A DNA stretch of 15,507 nucleotides from positions 1 to 15,507 of the forward strand of contig JBLMXQ010000006.1 of NCBI GenBank assembly GCA_050257855.1. The letters are read 5' to 3'. Position 1 is the first letter of the stretch. Each line of letters starts with the position of its first letter. Below the pieces are notes generated by a model. The model had not been told where the DNA came from. It worked only from the letters and a program-made list of their open reading frames with translations, and made no database searches. This DNA comes from JBLMXQ01 sp050257855 (lineage in GTDB: Bacteria > Acidobacteriota > Vicinamibacteria > Vicinamibacterales > CAVVIG01). Of the stretch, positions 1 through 7,876 are shown one piece after another. The position numbers and the translations under genes are program-made.

Positions 1-1998
1 CATCGTCGGGCTGAAGAACTCCAGCTTGCGACTCGGCGTGTCGAAGCCCACCAGCGCCGCGCCGTCGACCAGCACGCCCGCCGCCTTGCCCGCCTTGAGC
101 ACGCGCCCGTTCTCGTCGACCTCCGGCGCCGCCGGGTCGATGCCGGCGACAGGCTGCGCGTAGGGCACGTAGTTCTCACGCGTCACTTCGAACGCGCCGT
201 ACTTGCGCATGTAGGCCAGCGGCGACAGTCCCTCGGCCGCGGCCGCTGCGGGCAACCCCGGCACGCTGTTCTCGAAGATCCAGCGGTAATACTCCTCGAC
301 CGTCACGATCTCGCCGGGCCGGTAGGGGCTCTCGAACCACTGCCGCACGCCCAGGCTGCCGTCGGGGTCCATGCGCACGGAGAGATCGATCCACAGCTCG
401 TTCTCCTCCCACACCTCGCCGGGGTTCGCCTCGTAGGTCGCGCGCATCTTCTCGCCGCGCTTCTCGCGCGCGACGCGCAGCACCGGCTGCCGGAACCCGA
501 GCCACTGCGCGGCGTGCGTCTCCTGGCTCATCGTGTCGTGCCGCTCGGTGCCGAGCCCCATCGGGAGCACGTAGTCGGCGAACCACGCCGTCTCGCTCCA
601 GGTCGGCGTGAGCGCGACGTGGAGCCCGACCTTCTCCGGATCCGTCAGCATCTCGATCCACGAGAAGCCGTCGGGGTTCGTCCACACCGGGTTGTACACG
701 CGCGTGAAGTACACGTCGAGCCGGCCGCGGTTCTCCTTGAGGAAATGCGGCAGCAGGAAGCTCATCTCGAAGAAGGCGAGCGGATATTCCTTCGGGAACA
801 GCAGTTCGTTCCAGTACTCCGGCGGCGAGGGCGGCGTCGGATGCTGCGGCACGAACTTGTTGGAGAGGTGCAGGTTCACGCCGCCCGGCGTGCCCACGGA
901 TCCCGTCAGCACGATCAGCAGGTAGAGGCAGCGGGTAATCTGCCATCCCCACAGGTTGCCGGCCGCCGCCGAACGCCAGCTGTGGGCGCAGAACCGGCTG
1001 CCGGCGCGCCCGATCGCACGGGCCGCCCGGACGATCTCCTGCGGATCCAGGCCGGTTTCCGACGCCGCGTACTCCGGCGTGAACTCCGCGTACTGCTCGC
1101 GCAGCGCCGCGATGAAGTTGTCGAACGTGACGGCCAGCTCCGGCCGCTCCCCGCGCAGGTAGCCGCGCCAGTCGACCCACGTGCGGACGAACTCGCGATC
1201 GTACAGCTCCTCGTCGAGCAGCACCTTCGCCATCGCGAGCAGCAGCGCGCCTTCAGTGCCCGAATACGCCGGCAGCCACACGTCCGCCTTCGCGGACGTG
1301 TTCGACAGGCGCGGATCGACGACGATGAGCGTCGCCCCGCCGGCCTGAGCCTCGACGATCCTCTGCGCGTGCGGGTTGAAGTAGTGCCCGGTCTCGAGAT
1401 GCGACGACAGCAGCAGGATGGTCCGCGCGTTCGCGTAGTCCGGCGACGGCCGATCGTTCCCGGTCCAGAGGAAGTGGCCGAGCCTCGCCGACGAGGAGCA
1501 CACGTTGGTATGGCTGTTGTGCCCGTCGAGCCCCCAGGCCTGGACGACGCGGTTCGCGAAGCCGTCCTCGCCCGGCCGGCCGACGTGATACATGATCTCG
1601 TGCCGGCGATTCTCGACGATCGCGGCGCGCACCCGGCCGGCGATGTCGTCGAGTGCCTCGTCCCACGACACCTGCCGCCATCTGCCCGCGCCGCGCGCGC
1701 CCTCGCGCTTGAGCGGGTACAGGATACGGTCAGGATCGTCGAGCTGGTTCGGCGTGACGACGCCCTTGGCGCACGTCCGGCCGCGGCTGCCCGGATGCAG
1801 CGGGTTGCCCTCGATCTTCCGCACCGTGAGCTGCTGCTTGTCGACGTACGCGAGGATGCCGCATGCCGATTCGCAGTTGAAGCACACGCTCGGCACGATC
1901 CAGTACCGGCGCCTGTCCTTGCGCGGCCAGCTCGTCGACTCGTAGTCGACGTAGTCGTCCCACTCCGCCGGGTCGGGATGCGAACGAAACGTGGTCAT
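1..1998 (-). CDS. Molybdopterin (bis-MGD) oxidoreductase catalytic subunit, CISM/PsrA-like, 3' end cut by window edge
   Basis: Residues 1-666 are visible, starting from ATG at 1998; the stop lies beyond position 1. Near the N-terminus are the [4Fe-4S] cysteines of the DMSO-reductase superfamily: C39-x2-C42-x3-C46, then C76 in RTCAKG. A probable molybdenum-ligand cysteine, C167, sits in HTNVCSSSARLG. The visible end, TPSRKLEFFSPT, looks like the junction before the C-terminal molydopterin-binding domain, so roughly 100-200 residues are probably missing. There is no twin-arginine or hydrophobic signal before the Fe-S motif, which suggests a cytoplasmic enzyme. The gene starts 34 bases after the stop of the fused ferredoxin/NrfD gene, so the two likely form one electron-transfer complex with the quinone pool. 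The superfamily call is firm. The substrate (polysulfide, thiosulfate, tetrathionate, arsenate or other) cannot be read from the sequence. No clear Shine-Dalgarno is seen. Confidence 0.93.
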   Translation of the reverse strand, partial: MTTFRSHPDPAEWDDYVDYESTSWPRKDRRRYWIVPSVCFNCESACGILAYVDKQQLTVRKIEGNPLHPGSRGRTCAKGVVTPNQLDDPDRILYPLKREGARGAGRWRQVSWDEALDDIAGRVRAAIVENRRHEIMYHVGRPGEDGFANRVVQAWGLDGHNSHTNVCSSSARLGHFLWTGNDRPSPDYANARTILLLSSHLETGHYFNPHAQRIVEAQAGGATLIVVDPRLSNTSAKADVWLPAYSGTEGALLLAMAKVLLDEELYDREFVRTWVDWRGYLRGERPELAVTFDNFIAALREQYAEFTPEYAASETGLDPQEIVRAARAIGRAGSRFCAHSWRSAAAGNLWGWQITRCLYLLIVLTGSVGTPGGVNLHLSNKFVPQHPTPPSPPEYWNELLFPKEYPLAFFEMSFLLPHFLKENRGRLDVYFTRVYNPVWTNPDGFSWIEMLTDPEKVGLHVALTPTWSETAWFADYVLPMGLGTERHDTMSQETHAAQWLGFRQPVLRVAREKRGEKMRATYEANPGEVWEENELWIDLSVRMDPDGSLGVRQWFESPYRPGEIVTVEEYYRWIFENSVPGLPAAAAAEGLSPLAYMRKYGAFEVTRENYVPYAQPVAGIDPAAPEVDENGRVLKAGKAAGVLVDGAALVGFDTPSRKLEFFSPTM

Positions 1999-2002
1999 AG
2001 GC

Positions 2003-2016
2003 GACAGCCGACAGCC
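2003..2016. repeat. Two tandem copies of the 7-mer GACAGCC in the spacer between the CISM genes
   Basis: The 34-base spacer between the fused ferredoxin/NrfD gene and the molybdoenzyme gene holds two exact adjacent copies of GACAGCC (plus strand). They sit just upstream of the molybdoenzyme start, where a ribosome-binding site would be expected. They may be simple slippage sequence. No regulatory role is shown. Confidence 0.6.
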
Positions 2017-2032
2017 CGAGATCCGATGGCGT

Positions 2033-3568
2033 CTAGGAAATCGGCACGGACTGGCCGGCTTCCACCCAGACGTATTCCCACGCGAAGCTGCCGCCGAGCG
2101 CCAGCATCGCGATGATCGCGGTCGTCGCGGGCGACGGCAGCACCCGCGCGGCCGCGGCCGCCGTGAAGACGACGAGCGGCAGCGCCCCGCCGGCCAGCAC
2201 GGCGCCGCCCCAGAAGATCGAGGCAAACGGCCCGCGCCGGATCGCCCGGACCGCCAGCTCGTGATGGCGCGTCGCGCTGGGCGTCAATTGATCGACCGCG
2301 AGGAAGAACAGGTGAACGGCGAGCGCGACGCCGAGCGCCGCGACGAGCGTGGCGGCGGCACGGCGGCCAGCGTCGAGCGACGGTGCGAGCGCCAGCGCGA
2401 CGAGCAGCGCCGCCGCGCCCTCCACCACGGCCTGTGCCAGCAGGTCGAACGCCGCGTGCGGACCTTGCCACAGGTCGCGCGCGAGCCCTTGCGCGAAGAG
2501 GAGTCCGGTGTAGCTCGTCGCCAGCACCGAGACGACGATCGCCGGAACGGCGAGGGCGGTCAGGAGACCGTCGAATCCGAGACGGCCGGCCGCGAGCCAC
2601 AGCGTAGCGACGGCGCCGTGCGCCGTGAGGAAGTACGCGCCCCAGACCATCCACGATCGCCAGTTCGGCCGGACGAGGATGTAGTAGAAACGCGCGGGCC
2701 GCTCGAGGTCGTACACGAGAATCGCCGCGGTCAGCGCGACGAAGCCTGCTCCGATCGCCGGTCCTGCCAGCGAGGTGATCGGCGCGTGAATGCCGGCCAG
2801 CCAGAGCAGCGCGCTCAGCAGCAGCGAGCCGGTCGCGATCCCCTTCGTGAGCAGGTAGACCGCCATGTCGATGCCCCATGGCTTGCGATGCGGGACGTCG
2901 TAGTCGACGCGCGGATCGCCGGGGCGCTCCGGATCGGGCGCGGGCGCGGCGAGCGGTCGCATCCGGACCTGCCCTTCCTTGAAGATGAACGGCCGCGCGG
3001 CGATCTCCGGCTGGATCGCGCTCTCTTCCGCGGCGATGTAGAACACCTTCGGGAGCGTTCCCTTCTCCGGCCTCCGCACCGTGACCGCCTCGTGCCGTGC
3101 GATGCGCGCCACCTCGCTCGCCGGATCGTCGAGATCCCCGAAGATACGGCATTCGGTCGGGCAGACGCTCACGCACGCCGGCTCGAGACGGTTCTCGATG
3201 CGGTTCGCGCAGAAGTTGCACTTCTCGGCCGTGTGGGTGTTCGGATCGATGAACAGCTGATCGTACGGACACGCCACCATGCAGGCGCGGCACCCGATGC
3301 ACGACTCGCCATGCAGGTCCACGATGCCGTCGCGGCGTTTGTAGAGCGCATTGGTGGGGCAGATGCGCGCGCACGGGGCCTCGTCGCACTGGTTGCAGAG
3401 GACCGGGAAGAAGAACCGGCGCGTCGAGGGGAACGTCCCCTTCTCGACCGTCTTGACCCAGCAGCGGTTGACGCCGACCGGAATCTGATGCTCGGCCTTG
3501 CACGCGATCGTGCAGGCGTGGCAGCCGATGCATTTTCGAAGGTCGATGGCGAACCCGTAGTTGGGCAT
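2033..3568 (-). CDS. Fused four-cluster ferredoxin (PsrB/NrfC-like) and NrfD/PsrC-like quinone-reactive membrane subunit
   Basis: A 511-residue protein. The N-terminal ~150 residues carry sixteen cysteines arranged for four [4Fe-4S] clusters: C13/16/19/23, C58/61/66/70, C90/93/96/100 and C117/120/132/136. A hydrophilic linker of about 60-70 residues follows. From about residue 225 to the end there are roughly eight hydrophobic helices typical of NrfD/PsrC, the membrane anchor that exchanges electrons with quinone. In most CISM complexes these are separate proteins, so here one polypeptide would wire the molybdoenzyme to the membrane. ATG at 3568 was chosen because MPNYGFAIDLRKC is a typical start for this ferredoxin family; upstream in-frame codons look non-coding. 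No Shine-Dalgarno precedes it, but an extended -10 element lies 16 bases upstream. It is first in a probable operon with the molybdoenzyme gene. Confidence 0.93.
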   Translation of the reverse strand: MPNYGFAIDLRKCIGCHACTIACKAEHQIPVGVNRCWVKTVEKGTFPSTRRFFFPVLCNQCDEAPCARICPTNALYKRRDGIVDLHGESCIGCRACMVACPYDQLFIDPNTHTAEKCNFCANRIENRLEPACVSVCPTECRIFGDLDDPASEVARIARHEAVTVRRPEKGTLPKVFYIAAEESAIQPEIAARPFIFKEGQVRMRPLAAPAPDPERPGDPRVDYDVPHRKPWGIDMAVYLLTKGIATGSLLLSALLWLAGIHAPITSLAGPAIGAGFVALTAAILVYDLERPARFYYILVRPNWRSWMVWGAYFLTAHGAVATLWLAAGRLGFDGLLTALAVPAIVVSVLATSYTGLLFAQGLARDLWQGPHAAFDLLAQAVVEGAAALLVALALAPSLDAGRRAAATLVAALGVALAVHLFFLAVDQLTPSATRHHELAVRAIRRGPFASIFWGGAVLAGGALPLVVFTAAAAARVLPSPATTAIIAMLALGGSFAWEYVWVEAGQSVPIS

Positions 3569-3584
3569 CCGGAGGCGAAAGCCG

Positions 3585-3593
3585 ACTATACCA
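3585..3593 (-). promoter_or_regulatory. Candidate extended -10 promoter of the CISM operon
   Basis: Read on the minus strand the sequence is TGGTATAGT, a TGn extended -10 followed by TATAGT (5 of 6 match to TATAAT). No good -35 is seen. Transcription would begin about 10 bases before the ATG at 3568, giving a very short leader with no ribosome-binding site. The remaining spacer (3594-3736) has lower G+C than the flanking genes and presumably also holds the divergent promoter for the cysteine-rich gene. A weak TGCGATACT at 3603-3611 is the only candidate seen for that. Confidence 0.45.
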
Positions 3594-3736
3594 GAGAGGG
3601 ACTGCGATACTATGAAAGTGAATCCCGGTCCCGAGCGAGGCGGGACGCTGGCATCTCGCTTGCTGAATCGGCCCCGCGCGCCATCGGGCGAGGCGGTTTT
3701 TCCCGGCAAATTCCCGTGGGCGCGCCGAAAAGTCCG

Positions 3737-4009
3737 ATGTCACCGCGAACAATCCCACCCTCCGGCGCCCCCGGCTCTGCCGACCGCGAATCCGCCGAGA
3801 CGCTCGACTGCCTGTGGGTGTGCGGCCGCGGATCGACGCGCCTCGCGTGCTGCGTGCACTGCGTAGGCGACGAGCAGTACGTGCTCGAGGTCCTGCGCAA
3901 CGCGAGGATCTACGGGACGTACCGCTTCGGCGAGCGGAGCGCGGCCGTGACATTCGCCGGCCGCCTGCGCGAGACTTTCGAAGGCAACGGCTGGGTCGTC
4001 TCGGCCTGA
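3737..4009 (+). CDS. Small cysteine-rich protein upstream of bacterioferritin, unknown family
   Basis: A 90-residue protein, not recognised. It has a cysteine cluster C25-x3-C29-x8-C38-C39-x2-C42, with H41 in CCVHC, followed by a region without cysteine (about residues 46-90) rich in charged residues. Third codon positions are almost all G or C and the stop is 30 bases before the bacterioferritin start, both supporting a real gene. In enterobacteria the Fe-S protein Bfd sits immediately upstream of bfr and supplies electrons for iron release. This protein has a similar position, but its cysteine spacing and greater length do not match Bfd. It may bind Fe-S or zinc. The start is uncertain: the ATG at 3737 has only a weak GAAAAG upstream, and an in-frame GTG lies about 20 bases earlier. 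Confidence 0.6.
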   Translation: MSPRTIPPSGAPGSADRESAETLDCLWVCGRGSTRLACCVHCVGDEQYVLEVLRNARIYGTYRFGERSAAVTFAGRLRETFEGNGWVVSA

Positions 4010-4027
4010 CGCCTGCCCGGCTGCCCC

Positions 4028-4035
4028 AAAGGAGG
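4028..4035 (+). promoter_or_regulatory. Strong ribosome-binding site of bacterioferritin
   Basis: AAAGGAGG, a near-complete anti-16S match, ends four bases before a GTG codon. It decides in favour of the GTG at 4040 as start, which also matches the usual first residue of bacterioferritins. Confidence 0.85.
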
Positions 4036-4039
4036 AGAC

Positions 4040-4519
4040 GTGCGCGGCAACGACAAGGTGATTGCGAAGCTGAACGAGGCGCTCCGCGAAGAGCTGACCG
4101 CCATCAACCAGTATTTCGTGCACGCGGAGATGTGCCACAACTGGGGGTACCACCGCCTGGGCAGCTACATCCAGAAGCAGTCGATCGGCGAGATGAAGCA
4201 CGCCGAAGAACTGCTCGAGCGCATCATCTTCCTCGACGGCATGCCGACGATGGAGCCGCTTCCTCTGACGATCGGCCACGACGTCAAGATGCAGCTCCAG
4301 AACGACCTCGACCTGGAGCTGAAGGCCGTCGTGATGTACAACGAGGCGATCAAGGTCGCGGTCGACGCGGGCGACAATGCGTCGCGCGATCTCTTCGCGA
4401 AGCTCCTGAAGGACGAGGAAGAGCACGTCGACTTCCTCGAGGTGCAGATGCACCAGATCAAGCAGCTCGGGTACGAGCGCTACCTGACGCAGCAGCTCGA
4501 AGGCGCCGAGCACTCCTGA
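4040..4519 (+). CDS. bfr: Bacterioferritin (haem-binding iron-storage ferritin)
   Basis: A 159-residue protein, the normal length for bacterioferritin, which assembles into a 24-subunit cytoplasmic cage that oxidises Fe(II) and stores ferric mineral. All di-iron ferroxidase ligands are visible: E18, E51, H54, E93, E126 and H129, plus Y25. The haem-ligand methionine M52 is present in IGEMKH, which separates it from non-haem ferritins. The start is GTG with a strong ribosome-binding site. It lies 30 bases after the cysteine-rich gene on the same strand and is probably co-transcribed with it. It converges with the methyltransferase gene, whose stop is only 34 bases away. No Fur box was recognised. 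Confidence 0.97.
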   Translation: MRGNDKVIAKLNEALREELTAINQYFVHAEMCHNWGYHRLGSYIQKQSIGEMKHAEELLERIIFLDGMPTMEPLPLTIGHDVKMQLQNDLDLELKAVVMYNEAIKVAVDAGDNASRDLFAKLLKDEEEHVDFLEVQMHQIKQLGYERYLTQQLEGAEHS

Positions 4520-4533
4520 CGCAAGCCAGCTCT

Positions 4534-4547
4534 CGGGTCTCGACCCG
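4534..4547. terminator. Small hairpin between convergent bfr and methyltransferase genes
   Basis: The 34-base convergent gap contains a 5-bp stem (CGGGT/ACCCG) with a 4-base loop and no T-run, so it is at best a weak terminator. The same gap shows a 7-base period, TCTCGGG then TCTCGAC at 4531-4544, so the hairpin may be incidental to a simple repeat. Confidence 0.3.
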
Positions 4548-4553
4548 CGGCTC

Positions 4554-7500
4554 TCAGCTCCGGGCGGTGAACCGTCTCCAGACGGTCTCGCGGTCTGCGG
4601 CCGGCACGAGCGGGAACGTGCTCAACACGTGCTCGAGCTCGCGGCCCGAGAGCTGATACAGCCCCGCGACGATCAAATCGATCTCGGCGGCGGCGGACGG
4701 ATCCGGCCGCCGCGCCAGCCGGCGCGCGAGCGCTTCGATCCGGCGGCACCTCCGCGGAGCGTCGTCCCTGCGCGGGACCGGCAATCCTTCCACCACGGCC
4801 GTCGTCACGTGCGTCGTGACGCGAAGCCGAACCAGGTAGTTCACGACCAGGCTGTTGAAGAGGCCGCAAAGCAGGTGCTGATCGGCGAGCGGCAGCGGCG
4901 TGCGAAGGCAGGAGACCGTGTGCGTCGAGACGCAGCCGGCCGGGAGGACGGCGGCGATGAGCGTCCGGCGGTTCGTCGCGCTCGCGACGTCGCGATAGGC
5001 GAGCCGCGGCCGCTCGAATCCCCGCGCGGGGAGCAGGCGTCCGGCGGTGCCGTCGGCGATGCGGAGAGCGGCTGCCGCGAGGTCGACGCCGAACGGCCGA
5101 AGCTGCTTGCCTTCGACGACTGGCAGCCCGGCGCCGCCGGCCCGCAGGTGCCCGCGATCATCGGTGGCGTTCAGCTCGCGGCCGAAGCGCACCTTCCAGC
5201 CGGCGGGGCTGCCGAGCCCGGGAAACAGCGACGCCGCGCGCTCGAGAATCGCGAGGTCGATCGGGGATCGAAGGTCGGGAATCGAAAGCGCCTCGCCGGA
5301 GATCTTCCGGAGCAGGGCGGGCGTCACGCGTACGGGAAACCATGTCGAGCCGCCCGCGTCGGGCTCTTCGGCGGAAGCGAGCGTCGATGGATTGCGCTCG
5401 CCGAAGCGGCAGGCGATCACCTTCGTCGCCGGGCCGGCCGATGCGGTCAGCAGGAGGAACTTCACGCTGCGGTGGATCGGAAAGACACCCTCGCGGTTGT
5501 CGAGGCCGACGAGCGCGTCGACGTCGCACTCGCCGAGCAGCCGGCGGCGCAGGGCGGCGCTTCCGCAGTCGGTGGCGAGCCCCGATGGCAGCACCAGTCC
5601 GAGGCGGCCGCCCCGCTTCGTGAGGGCGATCGCCCGCTCCAGGAACAGCTGATAACGGTTCGCGTGACCGTCTGACTGCGACGAGTAGAGGCCCGCGTCG
5701 CGCGTGAACCGCAGGACGGCCGACACGTCCTCGCGCGATGCCGAACCATCGGCGCGGATCATGTCCCACGGTGGATTGCCGAGGACGGCGTCGAAGCCGC
5801 ATTCGGTCGAGCGTTCGCCGCCGCGGTCGAAGAACACCTCGGGAAATTCCAGCTCCCAGTGAAACCAGCGACGCCGCGCAGCGATGTCGGATACGCGGCC
5901 GATCAGGATTTCCGTCGTTGCCGGCGGCAGCGCTCCGCGGCCGGCAAGGATCGCATCGGCGATGGCGGTGAACGCCGCCGCCGGAACCGGCTGATCGCGC
6001 TGCGCGAACCAGGGCGCGCACCACGCGTCGGCCACGCGCTTCCACTCGGCCAGCGGGGCGCCGCGCCGGTTCAGGTCCGCGAGCGCACGCTCTTTCGAAC
6101 GCACCTGCTCGATGGTGTCGTCGGGCGTTTCTTCCAGAAGAAGGCGAACCGGAAGCATGGTCGTGATCGCGCGTCGGATGTCGTCCTCGCCGAACAGGGG
6201 AAGCGCATCCGACCCGCGGCGGGCGCGCCGCCCGACCGGCGGCCGTGAGAGGTGCGGTATCGAGGCGCCGATCAGGCTGTCGCCGACCCGCAGGTGATGG
6301 TCGAGGAACGTCAACGGGCGGTCGGCGGCGAGCGTGGCGAGCCACAACGAGAGGCGCGCGAGCTGCACGGCCATCGGGTTCAGGTCGACGCCGTACAGGC
6401 AGCGTTCCGCGACAGTGCGGCGCATCGTGGCGCGGGCCGGCTCGTCCACGTCGGCGTGCTGACAGGCGCCCGATTCGACCAGCGCGTTTTCGTACGCGGC
6501 AGCGAGGAAGCGGCACGCCGCCACGAGGAACGCGCCGCTCCCCATCGCCGGGTCGACGACGCGCAAGGCGAGTATGCGATCGGGCGAAGCGCGGCGGACG
6601 AGCGGACCAAGCGTTCGGCGGACGAGATACTCGGCGATCGGCTGCGGCGTGTAGAACGAGCCGGTCGCCTTGCGCACGCCCGAGCCGGGCTCGAGGCGGA
6701 CCGCACCTGGTCGACGTGCGGCGGCCGGCCCGCGGACGTCGGCGCGCGGCTCGTAGTCGAGCAGCGTCTCGTACACCGCGCCGAGCTGCTCGACCCCGAG
6801 ATCCCGGTACGAAATCCGCTCGCGTCCGCCGCCGGGCGCGATGCGGGTCGACAGCGCGAGAATCGCGCGCCGCGCCGCGTCGTCGTCGAGGCCGCGCCGT
6901 TCGGCGAGCGACGCGCCGGACGGCGCGAACAGGCGGCCGTTGAAAGCCGTCACGCGAAGATCGGCGGCGCGGCAGCCGGCGTGCGCCAGGCGTGCCATCG
7001 CGCTGAGCGCCTCCCAGAGCCCGACCGCGCGAGCCGGCCGCTCCGCCACCGCGCGGAGCGCCTCGACGCTGTAGCTCTGACGGTAGATCGGATGCCACAG
7101 CGGCACCAGGCCCCGCGCCTCGGCGAACAGGAGAAACAGAAGGCGATACACGATCGTCAGCGACTGCTCGAAGGCGTCGGCCAGAGGGACGCGGGCGCGG
7201 CGACCGGCCAGCGCGACGAGGACGTCGGTGGACGCCGACAGGACGCCGACGCGCAGCGACCGGCAGACGCCGGCGGCATGGCGATCCGAGTCAGCGACGA
7301 GCGCATGCAGCAGCGTCGTGCCCGGCCGATCGCCCGGCCCGATCGCGGAGTGCGCCAGCAGGCCGAGAGCGGCGGCGCCCCGCGCACTCTCGACGGCCTG
7401 GTCGAGATCGAACTCCGCGAAGCGTCGGGCATACAGTCGGCCCGCGTCCACGATCCTGATGGCGACTCCGTTGAAGAGGACCGCCCATGGCGCGCCGGCT

Positions 7501-7874
7501 GCCAGCGCATCGACAACTGCGATCCGCCAGAAGCGATCGAGGCGCTGGCCGTATGGAACGACGACGAGCGTGAGTGGACATGCAGGCGCAGCCGGATCGC
7601 GGGAATCGGAGGCCGCGTCCGGTCCAACGCGGGCGAGGAGCACGTTTCCTTCGAGGCGGACGCCACTCGTCTGATTCAGGCCGAGGACGTTCAGCAGCGG
7701 CACCGCGGCGCCCTCGAACAGGCCGCGGACGGCGGCCGCGGGCCCGAACGATCGCGCGGCGCGCCGCCATTCCGCCAGGCGCCGCTCGGTGTCGGTCATC
7801 GATCCGGTCGGCTCCGCCAGCTGCGATTCGAGGAACAGCTCGGAGACGAGCTGACCGCTGTATCCCGGCACCAC
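4554..7874 (-). CDS. Large N6-adenine DNA methyltransferase, Eco57I/PglX/DrmMI-like
   Basis: About 1106 residues. Class gamma N6-adenine methyltransferase motifs are clear: GSFYTP at 405-410, the SAM-binding motif DPAMGSGAF at 441-449, GVDLNPMAVQLARLSLW at 495-511, HLRVGDSLIG at 527-536 and catalytic NPPW at 700-703. WELEFPEVF precedes NPPW by about 20 residues, as in PglX-like enzymes. The C-terminal third (from about residue 880) is a likely target-recognition region, with EGKQLRPF. The N-terminal ~400 residues are mostly helical, with FEQSLTIVYRLLFLLFAEARG near 235. PWAVLFNG near 130-136 resembles part of a type I/ISP-type nuclease domain, but no D...ExK catalytic set is visible. The GTG at 7874 starts two bases after the helicase stop, suggesting coupled translation; an in-frame ATG at 7799 is the alternative start. 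It probably modifies host DNA in a defence module with the helicase. Confidence 0.9.
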   Translation of the reverse strand: MVPGYSGQLVSELFLESQLAEPTGSMTDTERRLAEWRRAARSFGPAAAVRGLFEGAAVPLLNVLGLNQTSGVRLEGNVLLARVGPDAASDSRDPAAPACPLTLVVVPYGQRLDRFWRIAVVDALAAGAPWAVLFNGVAIRIVDAGRLYARRFAEFDLDQAVESARGAAALGLLAHSAIGPGDRPGTTLLHALVADSDRHAAGVCRSLRVGVLSASTDVLVALAGRRARVPLADAFEQSLTIVYRLLFLLFAEARGLVPLWHPIYRQSYSVEALRAVAERPARAVGLWEALSAMARLAHAGCRAADLRVTAFNGRLFAPSGASLAERRGLDDDAARRAILALSTRIAPGGGRERISYRDLGVEQLGAVYETLLDYEPRADVRGPAAARRPGAVRLEPGSGVRKATGSFYTPQPIAEYLVRRTLGPLVRRASPDRILALRVVDPAMGSGAFLVAACRFLAAAYENALVESGACQHADVDEPARATMRRTVAERCLYGVDLNPMAVQLARLSLWLATLAADRPLTFLDHHLRVGDSLIGASIPHLSRPPVGRRARRGSDALPLFGEDDIRRAITTMLPVRLLLEETPDDTIEQVRSKERALADLNRRGAPLAEWKRVADAWCAPWFAQRDQPVPAAAFTAIADAILAGRGALPPATTEILIGRVSDIAARRRWFHWELEFPEVFFDRGGERSTECGFDAVLGNPPWDMIRADGSASREDVSAVLRFTRDAGLYSSQSDGHANRYQLFLERAIALTKRGGRLGLVLPSGLATDCGSAALRRRLLGECDVDALVGLDNREGVFPIHRSVKFLLLTASAGPATKVIACRFGERNPSTLASAEEPDAGGSTWFPVRVTPALLRKISGEALSIPDLRSPIDLAILERAASLFPGLGSPAGWKVRFGRELNATDDRGHLRAGGAGLPVVEGKQLRPFGVDLAAAALRIADGTAGRLLPARGFERPRLAYRDVASATNRRTLIAAVLPAGCVSTHTVSCLRTPLPLADQHLLCGLFNSLVVNYLVRLRVTTHVTTAVVEGLPVPRRDDAPRRCRRIEALARRLARRPDPSAAAEIDLIVAGLYQLSGRELEHVLSTFPLVPAADRETVWRRFTARS

Positions 7875-7876
7875 GG

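Noticed and set aside
514..2115. A 533-codon plus-strand open frame
   Set aside because: It is antisense to the molybdoenzyme gene and shows no recognisable domain; its composition is that of an antisense shadow.
1991..4009. A 672-codon plus-strand open frame
   Set aside because: It lies mostly antisense to the clear ferredoxin/NrfD gene and is Arg/Asp/Glu-rich low-complexity sequence typical of GC-rich antisense frames. Only its last 90 codons look like a gene.
3737..4009. A Bfd-type bacterioferritin-associated ferredoxin
   Set aside because: The CxC...CxxC spacing of Bfd is not present and the protein is longer; only the gene position is similar.
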